DNA of 64,000 nt from the NCBI GenBank assembly GCA_963693085.1, contig OY856409.1:240875058-240939057 (forward strand), read 5' to 3'. The number at the start of each line of letters is the position of its first letter. Within the stretch, counting starts at the first letter, position 1. Positions 1 through 11,066 of the stretch are shown in pieces. The position numbers were made by a program, and so were the translations under genes. The DNA comes from Alisma plantago-aquatica (taxonomy: Eukaryota; Streptophyta; Magnoliopsida; Alismatales; Alismataceae). Under the pieces are notes generated by a model. It did not search any database. It worked only from the letters and a program-made list of their open reading frames with translations, and was not told where the DNA came from.

Positions 1-10
1 GTAAACTTAC

Positions 11-1873
11 TTGACATTGAATGGATCTATTATTATCGTCTTCTTTTGCTGACCAAAAATTGTAAAAGCATCTATACAGTATTGTTGAGCATTATCAGGG
101 TCTTTAGCTACCAAACTAATCAATGAAGGAATCAAAAATCCCACATGATCAAATGCAAATTGTTTGCAATGATCTTCGACTAAGTAGCTGCAAAACATGT
201 ATTACGTATGCATTAATATATAAGAAACCAGCTCATCGGATCTTACACAAGGTATATGGATGTATAAATAAGATCTCACCTTATCCATGTCTCTATCATT
301 GATGTATTCAACCACTCATACATAAACAGCTCAATAATATCTTGTATAAATAAAGAGCTATCGTATGATTGTCCTGCATTATCTGCATCTAAAGAAACAA
401 TTATAGGGCAATGTATATTATGTGCCCGTAGCCAACATGACATTCCCCTACAAGCAGGACCTAACGGGTATGTTAGGTCAGTTGGAACCCAACTTGGTAA
501 TGCGGGAAGTGGAGGTGGAGGCCTAGGTGCTCCGGTTGTCTTCTTTTTAACCTGTATATATAATTTCAGATCAGTTGACCTCATATATACACATTAACAA
601 TTTAAAGTAATGTAAATTTAACTTACAATTTCAGTAGTGTAGACGACATCTGCTTTGGGCCACAATATCACCCCGCCTTCTGCATCAGCAAGTGTATCAA
701 TATCCGGGTGGGGATATGGCAATGTAGCTTCTATCCAATCGGGTAACACACGTATCGGGCTCACACGAACGTAGCCCTGTGGCATTGGAGTCCCGTGAAA
801 CATTGCCACAGGAAGGGACGGGTAAGCCTTCGCCTCTGCAACAATGTAGTCTTGCATTCTTAAGCGGCATGGCTTCAATGCCTACAAATTTACGTAAAGA
901 ATATTATACATATATACATATCATCATGCACATTCAGTGCACGCCTTGCTTTTTGTGCGTCACTGAGGGCCTAGTTAGTATGCACATTAATGATTTGGTT
1001 AGTAGCACTAAATGTTAATCTTGAATAGGTGAATACAATGTATATTAATTAAATTGGGAGTGACGCCTAATACCTTGAATTCTTCAGATTTTCTTGAAGC
1101 AACAAAATTGTCCCAATCTTCTTTGTCCAAGAAGTTCCATTGTTCAAGGGATGACTTCTTCTTCTTATCACCCTCTTTTATGTATTCTCTGTTCAGATTT
1201 GTCCTATAATTCCTAAGCATCTTTCCAGCGCGTTGCATCACACTTTTACGATGCAACTTCTCATCCAATGCAAACAGATTCTGTAAAATAGAAATGTTAT
1301 TAACTAGTATCCAAAATATAATTGCAAATAATAGAATTTGTAATCTACAAAATAGAATTGCAAATAATAATAACTCACGCATAAATCCTTCCATATCAAG
1401 TCTTTTTTCCCCTGAGGAACTTTATGCCAATTATCATACTTAACACCACAATGGCTCCGAGTGGTACACCCAAGATATTTTACAAAATTATTGCGGTTCA
1501 CTCCAATTGCATTTCCTCCATTATCAAACTCCACAACCAATTTGGATCCACTGCCACTTAGCGCTATTAACTTCTTCAACAAAGTGATGCCCCTTTTCTT
1601 GTTAAGTGTTTGATGCTGCGCATCAAGTTGCTCCAGTGCTTCAGTGGGTACATGTGCATCATCAACCTAAATTTTGACAAAAATAAACACACTGAATTAG
1701 CCCAATATAGAAATATAGGATATATGACATAACTAGAAGATAATGAATTTTATAGAAATACAAGATATGTTTTTAGAACTTACATTGGTATCCTCGCCAT
1801 GCTCGTCATGGACAGCATGCTCATCATGGACTTCATGCTCATCATGGACATCATGCTCATCATGGTCAGCCAT
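11..1873 (-). pseudogene. CACTA element 1 second gene (transposase_24-like/Ulp1-like), exons 1 onward, C-terminus outside window
   Basis: A multi-exon gene downstream of the transposase. Exons inferred from GT/AG sites and comparison with elements 2 and 3: 1784-1873 (30 residues, start ATG at 1871-1873, HDEH repeats), 1379-1666, 1074-1280, a fragment near 925-972, 627-881, 280-551 and 11-187. The exon at 1074-1280 resembles the Ptta/En/Spm transposase_24 family (a basic stretch ending in VASRKSEEFK). The exon at 627-881 resembles the DUF8039-like domain found in such genes (HGTPMPQGYVRV, then DAEGGVILWPKADV). The exon at 280-551 starts with a proline-rich linker, and 11-187 looks like the lead-in to a C48/Ulp1 protease, whose catalytic part would lie left of the window. 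Between about 925 and 881 the segment equivalent to 16020-16830 of element 2 is missing, so this copy is probably non-functional. Exon limits are inference. Confidence 0.65.
1784..1873 (-). repeat. 18-bp coding tandem repeat (HDEHxV)
   Basis: About four units of an 18-bp repeat encode alternating His, Asp and Glu (pattern VHDEHE/A) in the first exon of the second CACTA gene. Elements 2 and 3 have only short acidic His-rich counterparts here, so the repeat expanded in element 1. A GTAAGT donor follows immediately at 1783-1778. Confidence 0.75.
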
Positions 1874-1887
1874 CTGAAAATGTCATT

Positions 1888-2018
1888 AAAAAGGCAAACA
1901 TTTAGCATTTGTATTAACTAGAAAAAGGCAAACATTTAGCATTTGTATTAACTAGAAAAAGGCAAACATTTAGCATTTGTATTAACTAGAAAAAGGCAAA
2001 CATTTAGCATTTGTATAA
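1888..2018. repeat. 34-bp tandem repeat, four units
   Basis: Four near-identical head-to-tail 34-bp units, each containing GGCAAACATTTAGCATTTG. Units begin at about 1888, 1922, 1956 and 1990. They lie between the end of the transposase gene and the start of the second gene of element 1. Element 2 has a different simple repeat (AATGTTA units, about 15090-15125) at the same place. Confidence 0.9.
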
Positions 2019-2030
2019 ACATACATGTCT

Positions 2031-2595
2031 CTAAAATTGTGATCTTTTATCAATTAACAATCCTTCATTGTGATCTCCGCGCACATATAAGTCATCATTA
2101 GCTTCAATATTTTGTGGAGTTGGCAACCCAACTGAGAATGGACTGGAGTCATCATACTTATCATAGTACTCTTCTTCATCTATAGGATCTTCAATGAATT
2201 ATCTTTTACCATGAAGAACAACTGACCATTTATCATTCGTAGGATCATCGATATAGAATATTTGTTTTGCCTGTGATGCCAATATGAATGGTTCACCCTT
2301 CTCGCCAATCTTTTCAAAGTTCACCAAAGTGAAACCCAATTCATCCACTATAACTCCTTTGGTGTTATCAACCCAATTACATTTAAAGAGCGGAATTTTG
2401 AAATCTATGTAGTCAAACTCCCAAATGTCCTCAATGACACCGTAATATGACATTTTAGCTTCATGTGGACTCTTATCCTTTGCACTTGCAAAGTACATAG
2501 TTGACGCTTGAAGAGTGACCCCACTATTTTGGACGACACTCTTATCATCTTGGCGCTTTGTGTAATATGTGAATCCATTAATGTCAAACCCTTCA
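2031..2595 (-). pseudogene. CACTA element 1 transposase, C-terminal part (DUF4216)
   Basis: Continuation of the transposase frame that ends at 7657, separated from it by the solo LTR. The segment carries the DUF4216 region seen in plant TNP2-like proteins (YYTKRQDDKSVVQNSGV, then KMSYYGVIEDIWEFDY, then LHGKR). An in-frame TAA at 2199-2201 follows LHGKR. The reading frame stays open for about 55 more codons to a TAG at 2031-2033, and these downstream codons are conserved in element 3 without the stop. This piece has no start of its own and cannot be translated from the transposase start because the LTR introduces a stop. Confidence 0.8.
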
Positions 2596-4189
2596 TGTGG
2601 GCTCTGATCTCCAAACCACGATATAAACACGATTCAAACTTAGCGTAAGCGATTCGATTAACAGCGGAAGACAAAAATCACGGAAAATTAAAACTTTTCG
2701 AAACAAGAGATTGAATCCATACAAGCTTCTTTCCTAACAAGAGATAAACTGTTTACATCTCATGATAATTACTTCTTGAGTAATTATATACATCAAGATA
2801 CAAAATCTCAAGAACTCATAACAAAAGACTCCAAGACCTGAGAGTACAGAGGACACATAGGACTGACTCTAACTACACCACATGGCAGGCTAAATCTCCA
2901 CCTGAGATTTACTGCTGCTCCTGGTGCTGCTGCTGCTATTGCTGGGACTGGTCACCTGTAGACCGGTTCCTCCGTCTCCGACGTCCACCTAAAAATTTGA
3001 AGTCTACGGGGTGAGACAATTTTACATAATTGTCCCAGCGAGAGTTATAACTCTTCGCCAGAAGCTTTATTATAACATCAAAGAATATCTTAAGTAGTAA
3101 AACTTTCAAAGTATTCAATAGTAGTTGCAGCTATAAACAAGAGCTAAACATTTATGAGACATGAAGAATATAAGCACTATTACAGTGTATCATCAATCAA
3201 CTAACTCGTAGTTATCTCTAACATGTATACTACGCGGTTGATTATGTTTTACAAACAATATTATGCCCTGTGGAGATGAGGCATACCAATCATACTCTAA
3301 CTGATTGCTAAGAAGTCACATCAGTATCATACATAGGTCATTAAGAGATTCGTATTCTTATGACCTTCACCTTCCTCAGTCAGTAAGAGGATTACTTGTA
3401 GGACATCTTGTGTCTCTACTATTATAGCTCACCAGGGTAAACTGGTCCTTCGCTATTCTAGAGTTACAGTGGCATTATGTACTCTCTTCGTCATCAGGAG
3501 ATTTCATGTTTATCTCCATTGATACGGATATTTATGTTTTCTTCGTCATCAGGAGGTTTCATGTTTACCTACTACTGATACGGTATGGGATTGTAGTGAA
3601 GGATTGACGGACTACATATCTACATCAATTTCCTACACTAGGATGTAAGGTTCTACACATCCATATACCCCACATACTCACTAGTATGTGATCCAGGAGT
3701 TCCCTTAGGAAAACCTGTTTCGCCATCATTTGATCTCAGACAATGATGGGTCTATGATCAGGGCTCTACATTATACTTGATTAGTTAGGTACATTCAGTA
3801 TTCATTTAACATCACACTTTGTTCTCCAAACAATAACAATATCATAACAACTATAAAAGGAGAATACTAAATGTAACAAGCCTAACTCACATCAATCATC
3901 ATTTCTCATTATACTCATCACAAGTCATCTCTAAAGCATGACTTTGATGGTATTCATGGCTCTCACAACCCATTATTATCATAGAATGCCACTGACAAGG
4001 CATCAAGATACTTTATTTATTCATAAAGCTATCAATATGCCTTTAATGAATATAGTATCATCATCCATACCTGGATATGATCACCTCCATATCAAAACCT
4101 GCATGGTTAATTCAACTAATAAAGGTAATTCAAAACAATGATTATACTTTCCACTCTTGTCATAAGAGCTAAGTTCTTTGATTCTTATC

Positions 4190-4338
4190 AACTAGAGTTT
4201 AATACTCATATAACATGTCATCACCTCTGAATTAGGGTTTACTATTCACATCACATGTCATTACCCTTGAATTAGGGTTTACTATTCACATTACATGTCA
4301 TTACCCTTGAATTAGGGTTTACTATTCACATCACATGG
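4190..4338. repeat. 40-bp tandem repeat carrying TTAGGGTTT (telo-box)
   Basis: Three to four units of 40 bp, each containing AATTAGGGTTTACTATTCAC. They lie within the solo LTR. In LTR orientation the core reads AAACCCTAA, a plant telo-box. Equivalent repeats occur at 44300-44720 and 53790-54370. Confidence 0.85.
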
Positions 4339-4855
4339 TGAAATGAACTCATAACATCATCATGTATGAGGAACATCATCATTGATGCTCTCAGATTAGC
4401 TTAAGATTCATCATATATCATAATTAGGGTTTTCATGGTCTCACATAGGTGGATCATACCCTAATCATGTATTGAAGGTTCTTTACTTGAGTTTCCACTC
4501 TAAAAGGGTACTTTCTCTCTCTTAAGGTATTTTCTCTCTCTTAAGATGCTTTCTCTCTCCTCACACTAGTAGATGGTGGTAACACCTCTCTAGATCAGGT
4601 TGGGTTTAGTCCTCATGGGCTAACATAAGCCAAAACATCATTAACATGTGATTATGGTTTTATTAGAAACAGGTATTACTCAATTAAACCCCTCAAGGGT
4701 ATTTTGGTAATTTACCTCATGATCACCATCATGGGTCAATTCATTAATCACTTAGTCCCTTAATGTTCTAATCTACCATTAAGATTTAGATTATATCACC
4801 ATTAAACCAATTACCACTTCAAGTGATTATGTATAAATAACATTGAAAACCTCCA

Positions 4856-6450
4856 AACGGTTTCAACCTTCAACCACCAAACGGTTTGAAACCGTTTGGG
4901 TGCGTTGACCATTTGCTAGGTTTGACTCCAAGACCGCATGAACTCAAGGTTGTTTGCCCAAACCGTTTGGGTGCGTTGACCGTTTGGAAAGGTTGACTTT
5001 CCAAACCGTTTGAGCTTATGCGGTTTGAAACCGTTTGATCAACTTGTCTTGAGATCGATTGGTCCAAACGACCTTGAGATCGTTTGAGCCCAAACGGTCT
5101 TGAGACCGTTTGGACCCAAATGGTCTTGAGACCATTTGGCCTCAAACGGTCTTGAGACCGTTTGGATCCAAACGGTCTTGAGACCGTTTGGTCCAAATGG
5201 GCTCAAACCGTTTGGACCTCCAACATGGTTCAAAAGTTACAAATGTTTATGATTAAGTATGTTGAAGCCCTCAATTGGCCAAAGCCATGTTAACCACTTA
5301 TAAATTGAGTCAATTAGGATGAGCCTCAATCAATTGGACACCAAATTAACCCTCAATTGAAAGCCAATTAGGGTTAAGTCCATCTCAATTAGGGTTTCAA
5401 ATCGGATGGTCATCAATATTCAACAATGTGAATCAATTCAAGGTTGAACCTATCAATTGACCTCTAATTGGGCCCAAACTTGGCCCAAACGGTATTGAGA
5501 TCGTTTGGATGACCTCCAAACGGTCTTGAGACCGCTTGCCCAAGAAATCATAAAAATCGAAGTTGATTTGATAGGGGTTGAACCTAAATTAAGTCACAAA
5601 TCAGCAATTTGATTATTTCAATAACCCATTGTAATTGGGCTCTCAATTGATCAAGTTATCTTAACCCTAGACCTCCAAACGGTCTTGGGTTGACACCAAA
5701 CGGTCTTGAGACCGTTTGGATGAGTTCCAAATGGTCTTGAGACCGTTTTCCCATCCAATCTTTGGACTCTAGTGAAAATTCATCAAGGTTGGATCTATTG
5801 AGTTGATCATCACATCAATACTTAATTGCAATATGATTTGGTACCTTTGGACCTTCAATTGGTCAACTATACTTGGCCCCAGACCTCTAAACGGTCTTGG
5901 GTGATCCCCAAACGGTCTTGAGACCGTTTGGATGATTTCCCAAACGGTCTTGAGACCGTTTGGGCTAATCAACCCAAAAACTCTAACTAACTCATTGGGA
6001 TTTCAGCACTGATTTCAATAAGGGTTTTCCCTATTAATCATCCTTCAACTCATGACTCGTTTAGAATTAATCCATCAAATTTGGTGAGTCATTAATAAAC
6101 ATTATTATGAACAGTAATCCCAAACGGTCAATGCTTGGTCAACCATATTAAATGGTTTTGAGACCGTTTTCCCAAAAAGGGAAAATTAAATAGCTTGAAA
6201 AAAAACAGGACTTAATTCAATTGGATTTGCTAATTGATTTGCTTATATCTCACGATTCCTTTGGAGTTAACCCCTCAATTTTTGTGTGTGATCAGCCTAC
6301 ATAATTAGGAACAGGATTCTCATACGGTCGTTGCTTGGTCAACTGGACCAAATGGTCTTGAAGACTGTTTGCCTCCATGCGACCCTGAAACCGTTTGCCC
6401 ACCAAACGGTTGTGCAAACCGCATGGGCAATTGGTTAGGACCGTTTGGTA
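4856..6450. repeat. Dispersed palindrome array, core CCAAACGGTCT-TG-AGACCGTTTGG
   Basis: About 20 full or half copies of an inverted repeat with 11-bp arms and a 2-nt centre. Perfect or nearly perfect copies lie near 5091, 5143, 5168, 5697, 5908 and 5940, and degenerate copies between. Spacing is irregular: clustered every 25 bp at 5065-5220, then scattered. The array is inside the solo LTR, and shorter versions occupy both LTRs of the element at 42036-56266. Confidence 0.9.
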
Positions 6451-7651
6451 AAGTGGAAATTCGTGGATAAGCATAGGAATTAATGCCCTTATCTTCTACC
6501 TCAAGAAAAGTAGCAGTTCTTCACGATTTTGCTTGCAAGGATACAAGGGAAGATAGGGAAGAAGAAGAACTAGCAACTATATGCATAGAAAAAGATGTAT
6601 AATCAAAGCATAAGGTTTAGAGTTATAAAACCCGCCTAAAGGTTATTCCTTGAGCTCCAAGTTTCCAAGATTCAGGTCTTTAATGGCGTATTTGAGCTCC
6701 ACAGGTCGGCCAAGGTGAATTCTCCAAGGACAAGTTGGAAAGAGATGGCTAGAAAGATAGAGCTAAGTGAGCTAGCCATGAATTTGACCTTGAATCCGAG
6801 TTTCATCCATGAATTCAAGCAAAAGGGATGATCCAAACTTACCTTGAACTCCCTGGTCGTTCTCCTATGCTCCAGATCTCTGCCTTAGTCGGTTTGAGCA
6901 AGGGGGATAAGTGAGGGAATGAAAGAAACGTTCCTTTGCTTGCAAAGGAGGTGGTATACATATATATTGGGTGAAATTCCAACATAAGAATATATGTTTT
7001 CCTCGTTTCTCATCTAAGTCCTTCCTTTCTTCTTTGCACGTCCCCACATCTTATTTCTAAGGAAAAACTTCTTCTAAGATCAAGAATTGAAGGCAAAGAG
7101 GATCAACCCATCACTAAAGCATACACATAAAAGGGCTATTATACATACACCTTGTTTATTCAATCACAAAGGTGTTCTTTGTTATATGATTATTCAAATG
7201 AAGTGCCCTCTTCATCATTTCTACTCTAAATGATGACAAAAGTTATAAAAGATATTTTAGATGATGTATTTTACAAGTTGCACCCCTCAAATTGGGTAAA
7301 TTGCACTTTTCCCCAATTTAGGGTTTTCAAGCACCGAGATTGCTTCCACAGCTGCACCTTGGTGCCCAAGCTTGGGAAATCCCTCAAACCTTATCATCAT
7401 CATTCTCATGATGTCTCAACATCAGAGGAACATCTCAACATGTGCAAATTGCAAGTTAACCCTTCTAACTGGGTAATTTGCACATAGGTCCCTGTATTAC
7501 AAAACAATGCTACAACTTTATATAAAAAGGAGCAAAAACTGAAATATATGCTTCTGAGAAACTTAATTACATGCCCAAAGTTAATCACAAGGATTTAATT
7601 TAATATTTAGGCAAAACACCTAGGGTTAACTCATAACCCAGGTCAGGGATG

Positions 7652-10345
7652 TTACACTTCATAAGACATAACATTCGGTTTTGGTTTAAAGGCGAGGCAT
7701 TTGATAGTTTCTGTAATATCATTTGGTGTTTGAGATAGTTTATGTAAGACTTTATCTTCAAACCACTTAGTAAAAGTCTTATTATGCTCTCTAGCAAGCC
7801 ACATTGAACTTGCTCGAGGATGTTGTCTCTTTATGAAATTGGTATGTTCCTCGATATAAACACTCACTTCGTCCATATTGTGTAAAATATACAAGTGAGC
7901 TTGTTCCAACTGCTCATGGCTGATTACTTTCACCCGTGATCCCAAAATTCCTTTGCCCTCCTCAATATTCTTGTCATTATCAGGAGTGTCATTACCACTG
8001 AGAAAGTCATTGCAAAAATCCATAACCTCTCTCGCCACATAACCTTCAATAATACTCCCTTCAGGCCGATAACGGTTTCGAACATCACCTTTAAAAACGC
8101 TCATGTATCGTTCAAAGGGATACATCCAATGCAAGAAAACTGGTCCCAACATTTTCACTTCCCTAGTCAAGTGGACAACAAGATGTACCATGATATCAAA
8201 GAACGAAGGAGGGAAATACATCTCAAGCTGACATAGGGTAACAACCACTTCTCTTTGCAAATTATCGAGAGTATCAGGGTCAATAACTTTACTGCATAGA
8301 CTGTTGAAAAAGAAACAAAGTCTGGTAATTGCAAACCTTACATGCTTCGACAATATATATCGAATTGTCACGGGTAATATTTGTTGCATTAGAGTGTGAC
8401 AATCATGAGATTTAAGACCTATCAACTTCAGATCTTTCATTGATACCAATCTAGAGATGTTGGATGAGTAACCATGTGGCACCTTAACATTTACCAAGCA
8501 TTCACAAAAAGTTTTCTTCTCCTTTCTAGACAACGTGTAACAAGCGGGAGGTAAGTATGTTCTTTTACTACCCATTTCACGTAATTCTGTTAATTCTGAC
8601 CTTATTCCCATTTCACGTAGGTCCAGTCTGGATTTTATCCCATCTTTAGTCTTACCTGGTATATTTAACAGAGTACCAATGATGCTATCACAGACATTTT
8701 TCTCAACGTGCATTACATCGATACAATGCCTGACTGTCAAAGAACTCCAATAAGGAAGATCCCAAAATATTGACTTCTTCTTGAATGAAGAATTGTCACT
8801 CCGTGTGGCCATACTACATTGTGATTTCTTACCAAATTCATTGACAATGTCTTTTACTCTTTCATAAACAACATCCCCTGGTATAGGTTTAGGTGCACTC
8901 CGTTCATCATTCCATCCATTGAATGCTTTGCGCTTCCTACGATACGGATGGAATTTTGAAAGAAACCTTCGATGACCAAGATATACAGTCTTGCCGCCAT
9001 GTTTTAGTCTTATTGAATCAGTGTTTTCTTCACATATAGGACACGCTTTAGCTCCTTTGATACTATATCTAGACAAATTCCCATATGCTGGAAAGTCATT
9101 AATAGTGCAAAACAACATAGCGTGCAAACGAAATGTCTCTCTTGCTGAAGCATCATAGGTCATCACACCTTCAGCCCAAAGTTTCTTTAAGTCATCAATC
9201 AAAGGTTCAAGATAAACATCGATATCATTTCCGGGTTGTTTAGGGCCCGATATCAACAATGACAACATAACGTACTTATTTTTCATACACATCCAGGGAG
9301 GAAGATTGTATATAACAAGCATGACTGGCCAAGTACTATGTTGGCTGCTCAATGTCCCGTATGGATTCATCCCATCTGTACAAAGCCCAAGTCTTAGATT
9401 CCTATCTTCTTCACCAAATTTGGGGTACAATAGATCAATCTTCTTCCACTGTGGGGAATCAGACGCATGTCGTAGGATCCCATCATTATTTTTCTTAACA
9501 TCTGCATGCCACCTCAAATTCTTCGCATCTTTCAGATTTGCAAACAAGCATTGAAACCGTGATATTATAGGTAGATACCACAACACCTTGGCAGGAGAAC
9601 CAGTTTTGGACTCCCCCGAAGTCGTCAATTTATACCGTGACGCACCACATTTTGGACAATCTTTCAAATCTACATAGTCCTTTTGAAATAATACACAATC
9701 ATTCGGGCATGCGTGTATCTTCTTGGCCTCCATTCCCATTGGGCACAACATTTTCTTTACCTGGTATGTTGAGATTGGCAGCTCGTTTCCTTCAGGAAGC
9801 ATTTCTTTCAACAAAGTCAACAATGAAGTGAAGCTTTTGTCGCTCCATCTATTGTTAGCTTTCAACTTATACAATCTCAACACAGCGCTAAGCTTCGTAA
9901 AGTTAGCACAACCTGTGTATAACGGTATCTCAGCATCATGCACAGTGTTTCTAAAGATAGGAGGTGGATCGGTGTGCTCTACCCTACAACTATCAAACAT
10001 CGCATCAACGATGTCTGCTGGAACTGGTTCGTTCACATTTACGTCATCGGAGGCAATTTCTTCTTCCACCCAAGCACTGCTATCGACATCTACTGGTTTC
10101 GATTTTGAAATCTCTCCATGCCAGTGCCATTCTGTATAGCCTTGTACAATCCCGTTGCACATGACATGACTTTTGATTTCCTCACCAGTGTTGACTTTCA
10201 AGTTGTTACCGCAATGCCTACATGGACAGTAGAACCTATCTGTAGGTTTTTTCCTATGTTCCTCGGCAAATCTAATAAACTGATCAAGACCAGATATAAA
10301 CTCTGGGGTGCAACGATTACGAATGGACATCCATGATCTATCCAC
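7652..10345 (-). CDS. TNP2-like CACTA transposase (element 1), truncated by LTR
   Basis: An 897-codon open frame coding the large transposase of an En/Spm-type element. N-terminal transposase-associated domain at residues 1-78 with a likely zinc motif CPCRHC (40-45) and WHWHGE. A transposase_21 domain lies around residues 300-510 (GMNPYG near 324, then YNLPPWMCMKNKYVM, SGPKQPGNDIDVYL, CPICEENTDSIRLKH). A DUF4218 region lies around 650-770 (LHWMYPFERYMSVF). The frame ends six codons into disrupted sequence because the solo LTR supplies a TAA. Residue 1 is GTG at 10345-10343, whereas element 3 has ATG at the homologous site. The next in-frame ATG is residue 6, so the native start is either mutated or shifted. 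TNP2 proteins bind the TIRs and cut the element. This copy probably cannot act because its DUF4216 tail is detached. Confidence 0.85.
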   Translation of the reverse strand: MDRSWMSIRNRCTPEFISGLDQFIRFAEEHRKKPTDRFYCPCRHCGNNLKVNTGEEIKSHVMCNGIVQGYTEWHWHGEISKSKPVDVDSSAWVEEEIASDDVNVNEPVPADIVDAMFDSCRVEHTDPPPIFRNTVHDAEIPLYTGCANFTKLSAVLRLYKLKANNRWSDKSFTSLLTLLKEMLPEGNELPISTYQVKKMLCPMGMEAKKIHACPNDCVLFQKDYVDLKDCPKCGASRYKLTTSGESKTGSPAKVLWYLPIISRFQCLFANLKDAKNLRWHADVKKNNDGILRHASDSPQWKKIDLLYPKFGEEDRNLRLGLCTDGMNPYGTLSSQHSTWPVMLVIYNLPPWMCMKNKYVMLSLLISGPKQPGNDIDVYLEPLIDDLKKLWAEGVMTYDASARETFRLHAMLFCTINDFPAYGNLSRYSIKGAKACPICEENTDSIRLKHGGKTVYLGHRRFLSKFHPYRRKRKAFNGWNDERSAPKPIPGDVVYERVKDIVNEFGKKSQCSMATRSDNSSFKKKSIFWDLPYWSSLTVRHCIDVMHVEKNVCDSIIGTLLNIPGKTKDGIKSRLDLREMGIRSELTELREMGSKRTYLPPACYTLSRKEKKTFCECLVNVKVPHGYSSNISRLVSMKDLKLIGLKSHDCHTLMQQILPVTIRYILSKHVRFAITRLCFFFNSLCSKVIDPDTLDNLQREVVVTLCQLEMYFPPSFFDIMVHLVVHLTREVKMLGPVFLHWMYPFERYMSVFKGDVRNRYRPEGSIIEGYVAREVMDFCNDFLSGNDTPDNDKNIEEGKGILGSRVKVISHEQLEQAHLYILHNMDEVSVYIEEHTNFIKRQHPRASSMWLAREHNKTFTKWFEDKVLHKLSQTPNDITETIKCLAFKPKPNVMSYEV

Positions 10346-10436
10346 TCTATGATCAGAGAAAACAAGTATATATTAGGAAACAAGTATATATTAGGAAAAG
10401 ATTAGGGTATACACTTACATCCTAAGTGTATAATGT

Positions 10437-11066
10437 GATGTCATTCTTATATATAATAAATGTGTACCACCTATCCCATCCTTGAACACCTAATCTCACT
10501 AGTAAGTGTATAATGTGTATTGGGTTTTCAAGAAAATTTCGGCAGCATTTCCCCGCTGTTCTCTAAGTACATATCTACTTAGAGAACAAACGGGGAAATG
10601 CTACCAAAATTTTCTCAAAAACCCAATACACATTATACACTTACATCCTAAGTGAGATTAGGTGTTCAAGAACAGTCCCAAACCGGGGACTATCCAAGAT
10701 TTACTCCTAATGAGTCAATCTTGGACGGGTTTCTAGGCCAACAAACACATTTGATGTCATTCTTATATATAATAAATGTGTACCACCTATCCCATCCTTG
10801 AACACCTAATCTCACTAGTAAGTGTATAATGTGTATTGGGTTTTCAAGAAAATTTCGGCAGCATTTCCCCGCTGTTCTCTAAGTACATATGTACTTAGAG
10901 AACAAATGGGGAAATGTTGCCGAAATTTTCTCGAAAACCCAATACACATTATACACTTACATCCTAAGTGAGATTAGGTGTTCAAGAACAGTCTCAAACC
11001 GGGGACTATCCAAGATTTACTCCTAATGAGTCAATCTTGGACGGGTTTCTAGGCCAACAAACACAA
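10437..11066. repeat. 316-bp tandem duplication, each unit a long foldback
   Basis: Two head-to-tail copies (10437-10752 and 10753-11066) upstream of the transposase start. Each unit contains an inverted repeat with arms of roughly 70-80 bp around AAGTACATATnTACTT: for example TGTATTGGGTTTTC in one arm and GAAAACCCAATACA in the other. A diverged single copy lies at the same position upstream of the transposase of element 3 (58290-58600). It may be a leader or promoter structure of these CACTA elements. Confidence 0.85.

Larger units (their letters stand above)
2596..7656 (-). mobile_element. Solo LTR of a long-LTR chromovirus (Ty3/Gypsy)
   Basis: A 5061-bp insertion in the transposase of element 1, flanked on both sides by the 5-bp duplication CTTCA (2591-2595 and 7657-7661). 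On the minus strand it starts TGTAACATCC and ends in CA, as an LTR does. The start, a central array of AAACGGTC palindromes, telo-box repeats and the terminal part all align with the LTRs of the complete element at 42036-56266, but it is clearly a diverged relative (it ends GAGCCCACA where the other LTRs end ATGCCACA). No gag, pol, primer site or polypurine tract is present, so it probably arose by recombination between two LTRs. Confidence 0.88.

Noticed and set aside
2936..3118. Short minus-strand open frame with an Arg-rich end
   Set aside because: It is inside the solo LTR; the same area in the complete LTRs (around 46150) is not a conserved reading frame.
4870..5233. Open frames with repeated GLKTVW peptides
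   Set aside because: Produced by the AAACGGTC palindrome array in the solo LTR.
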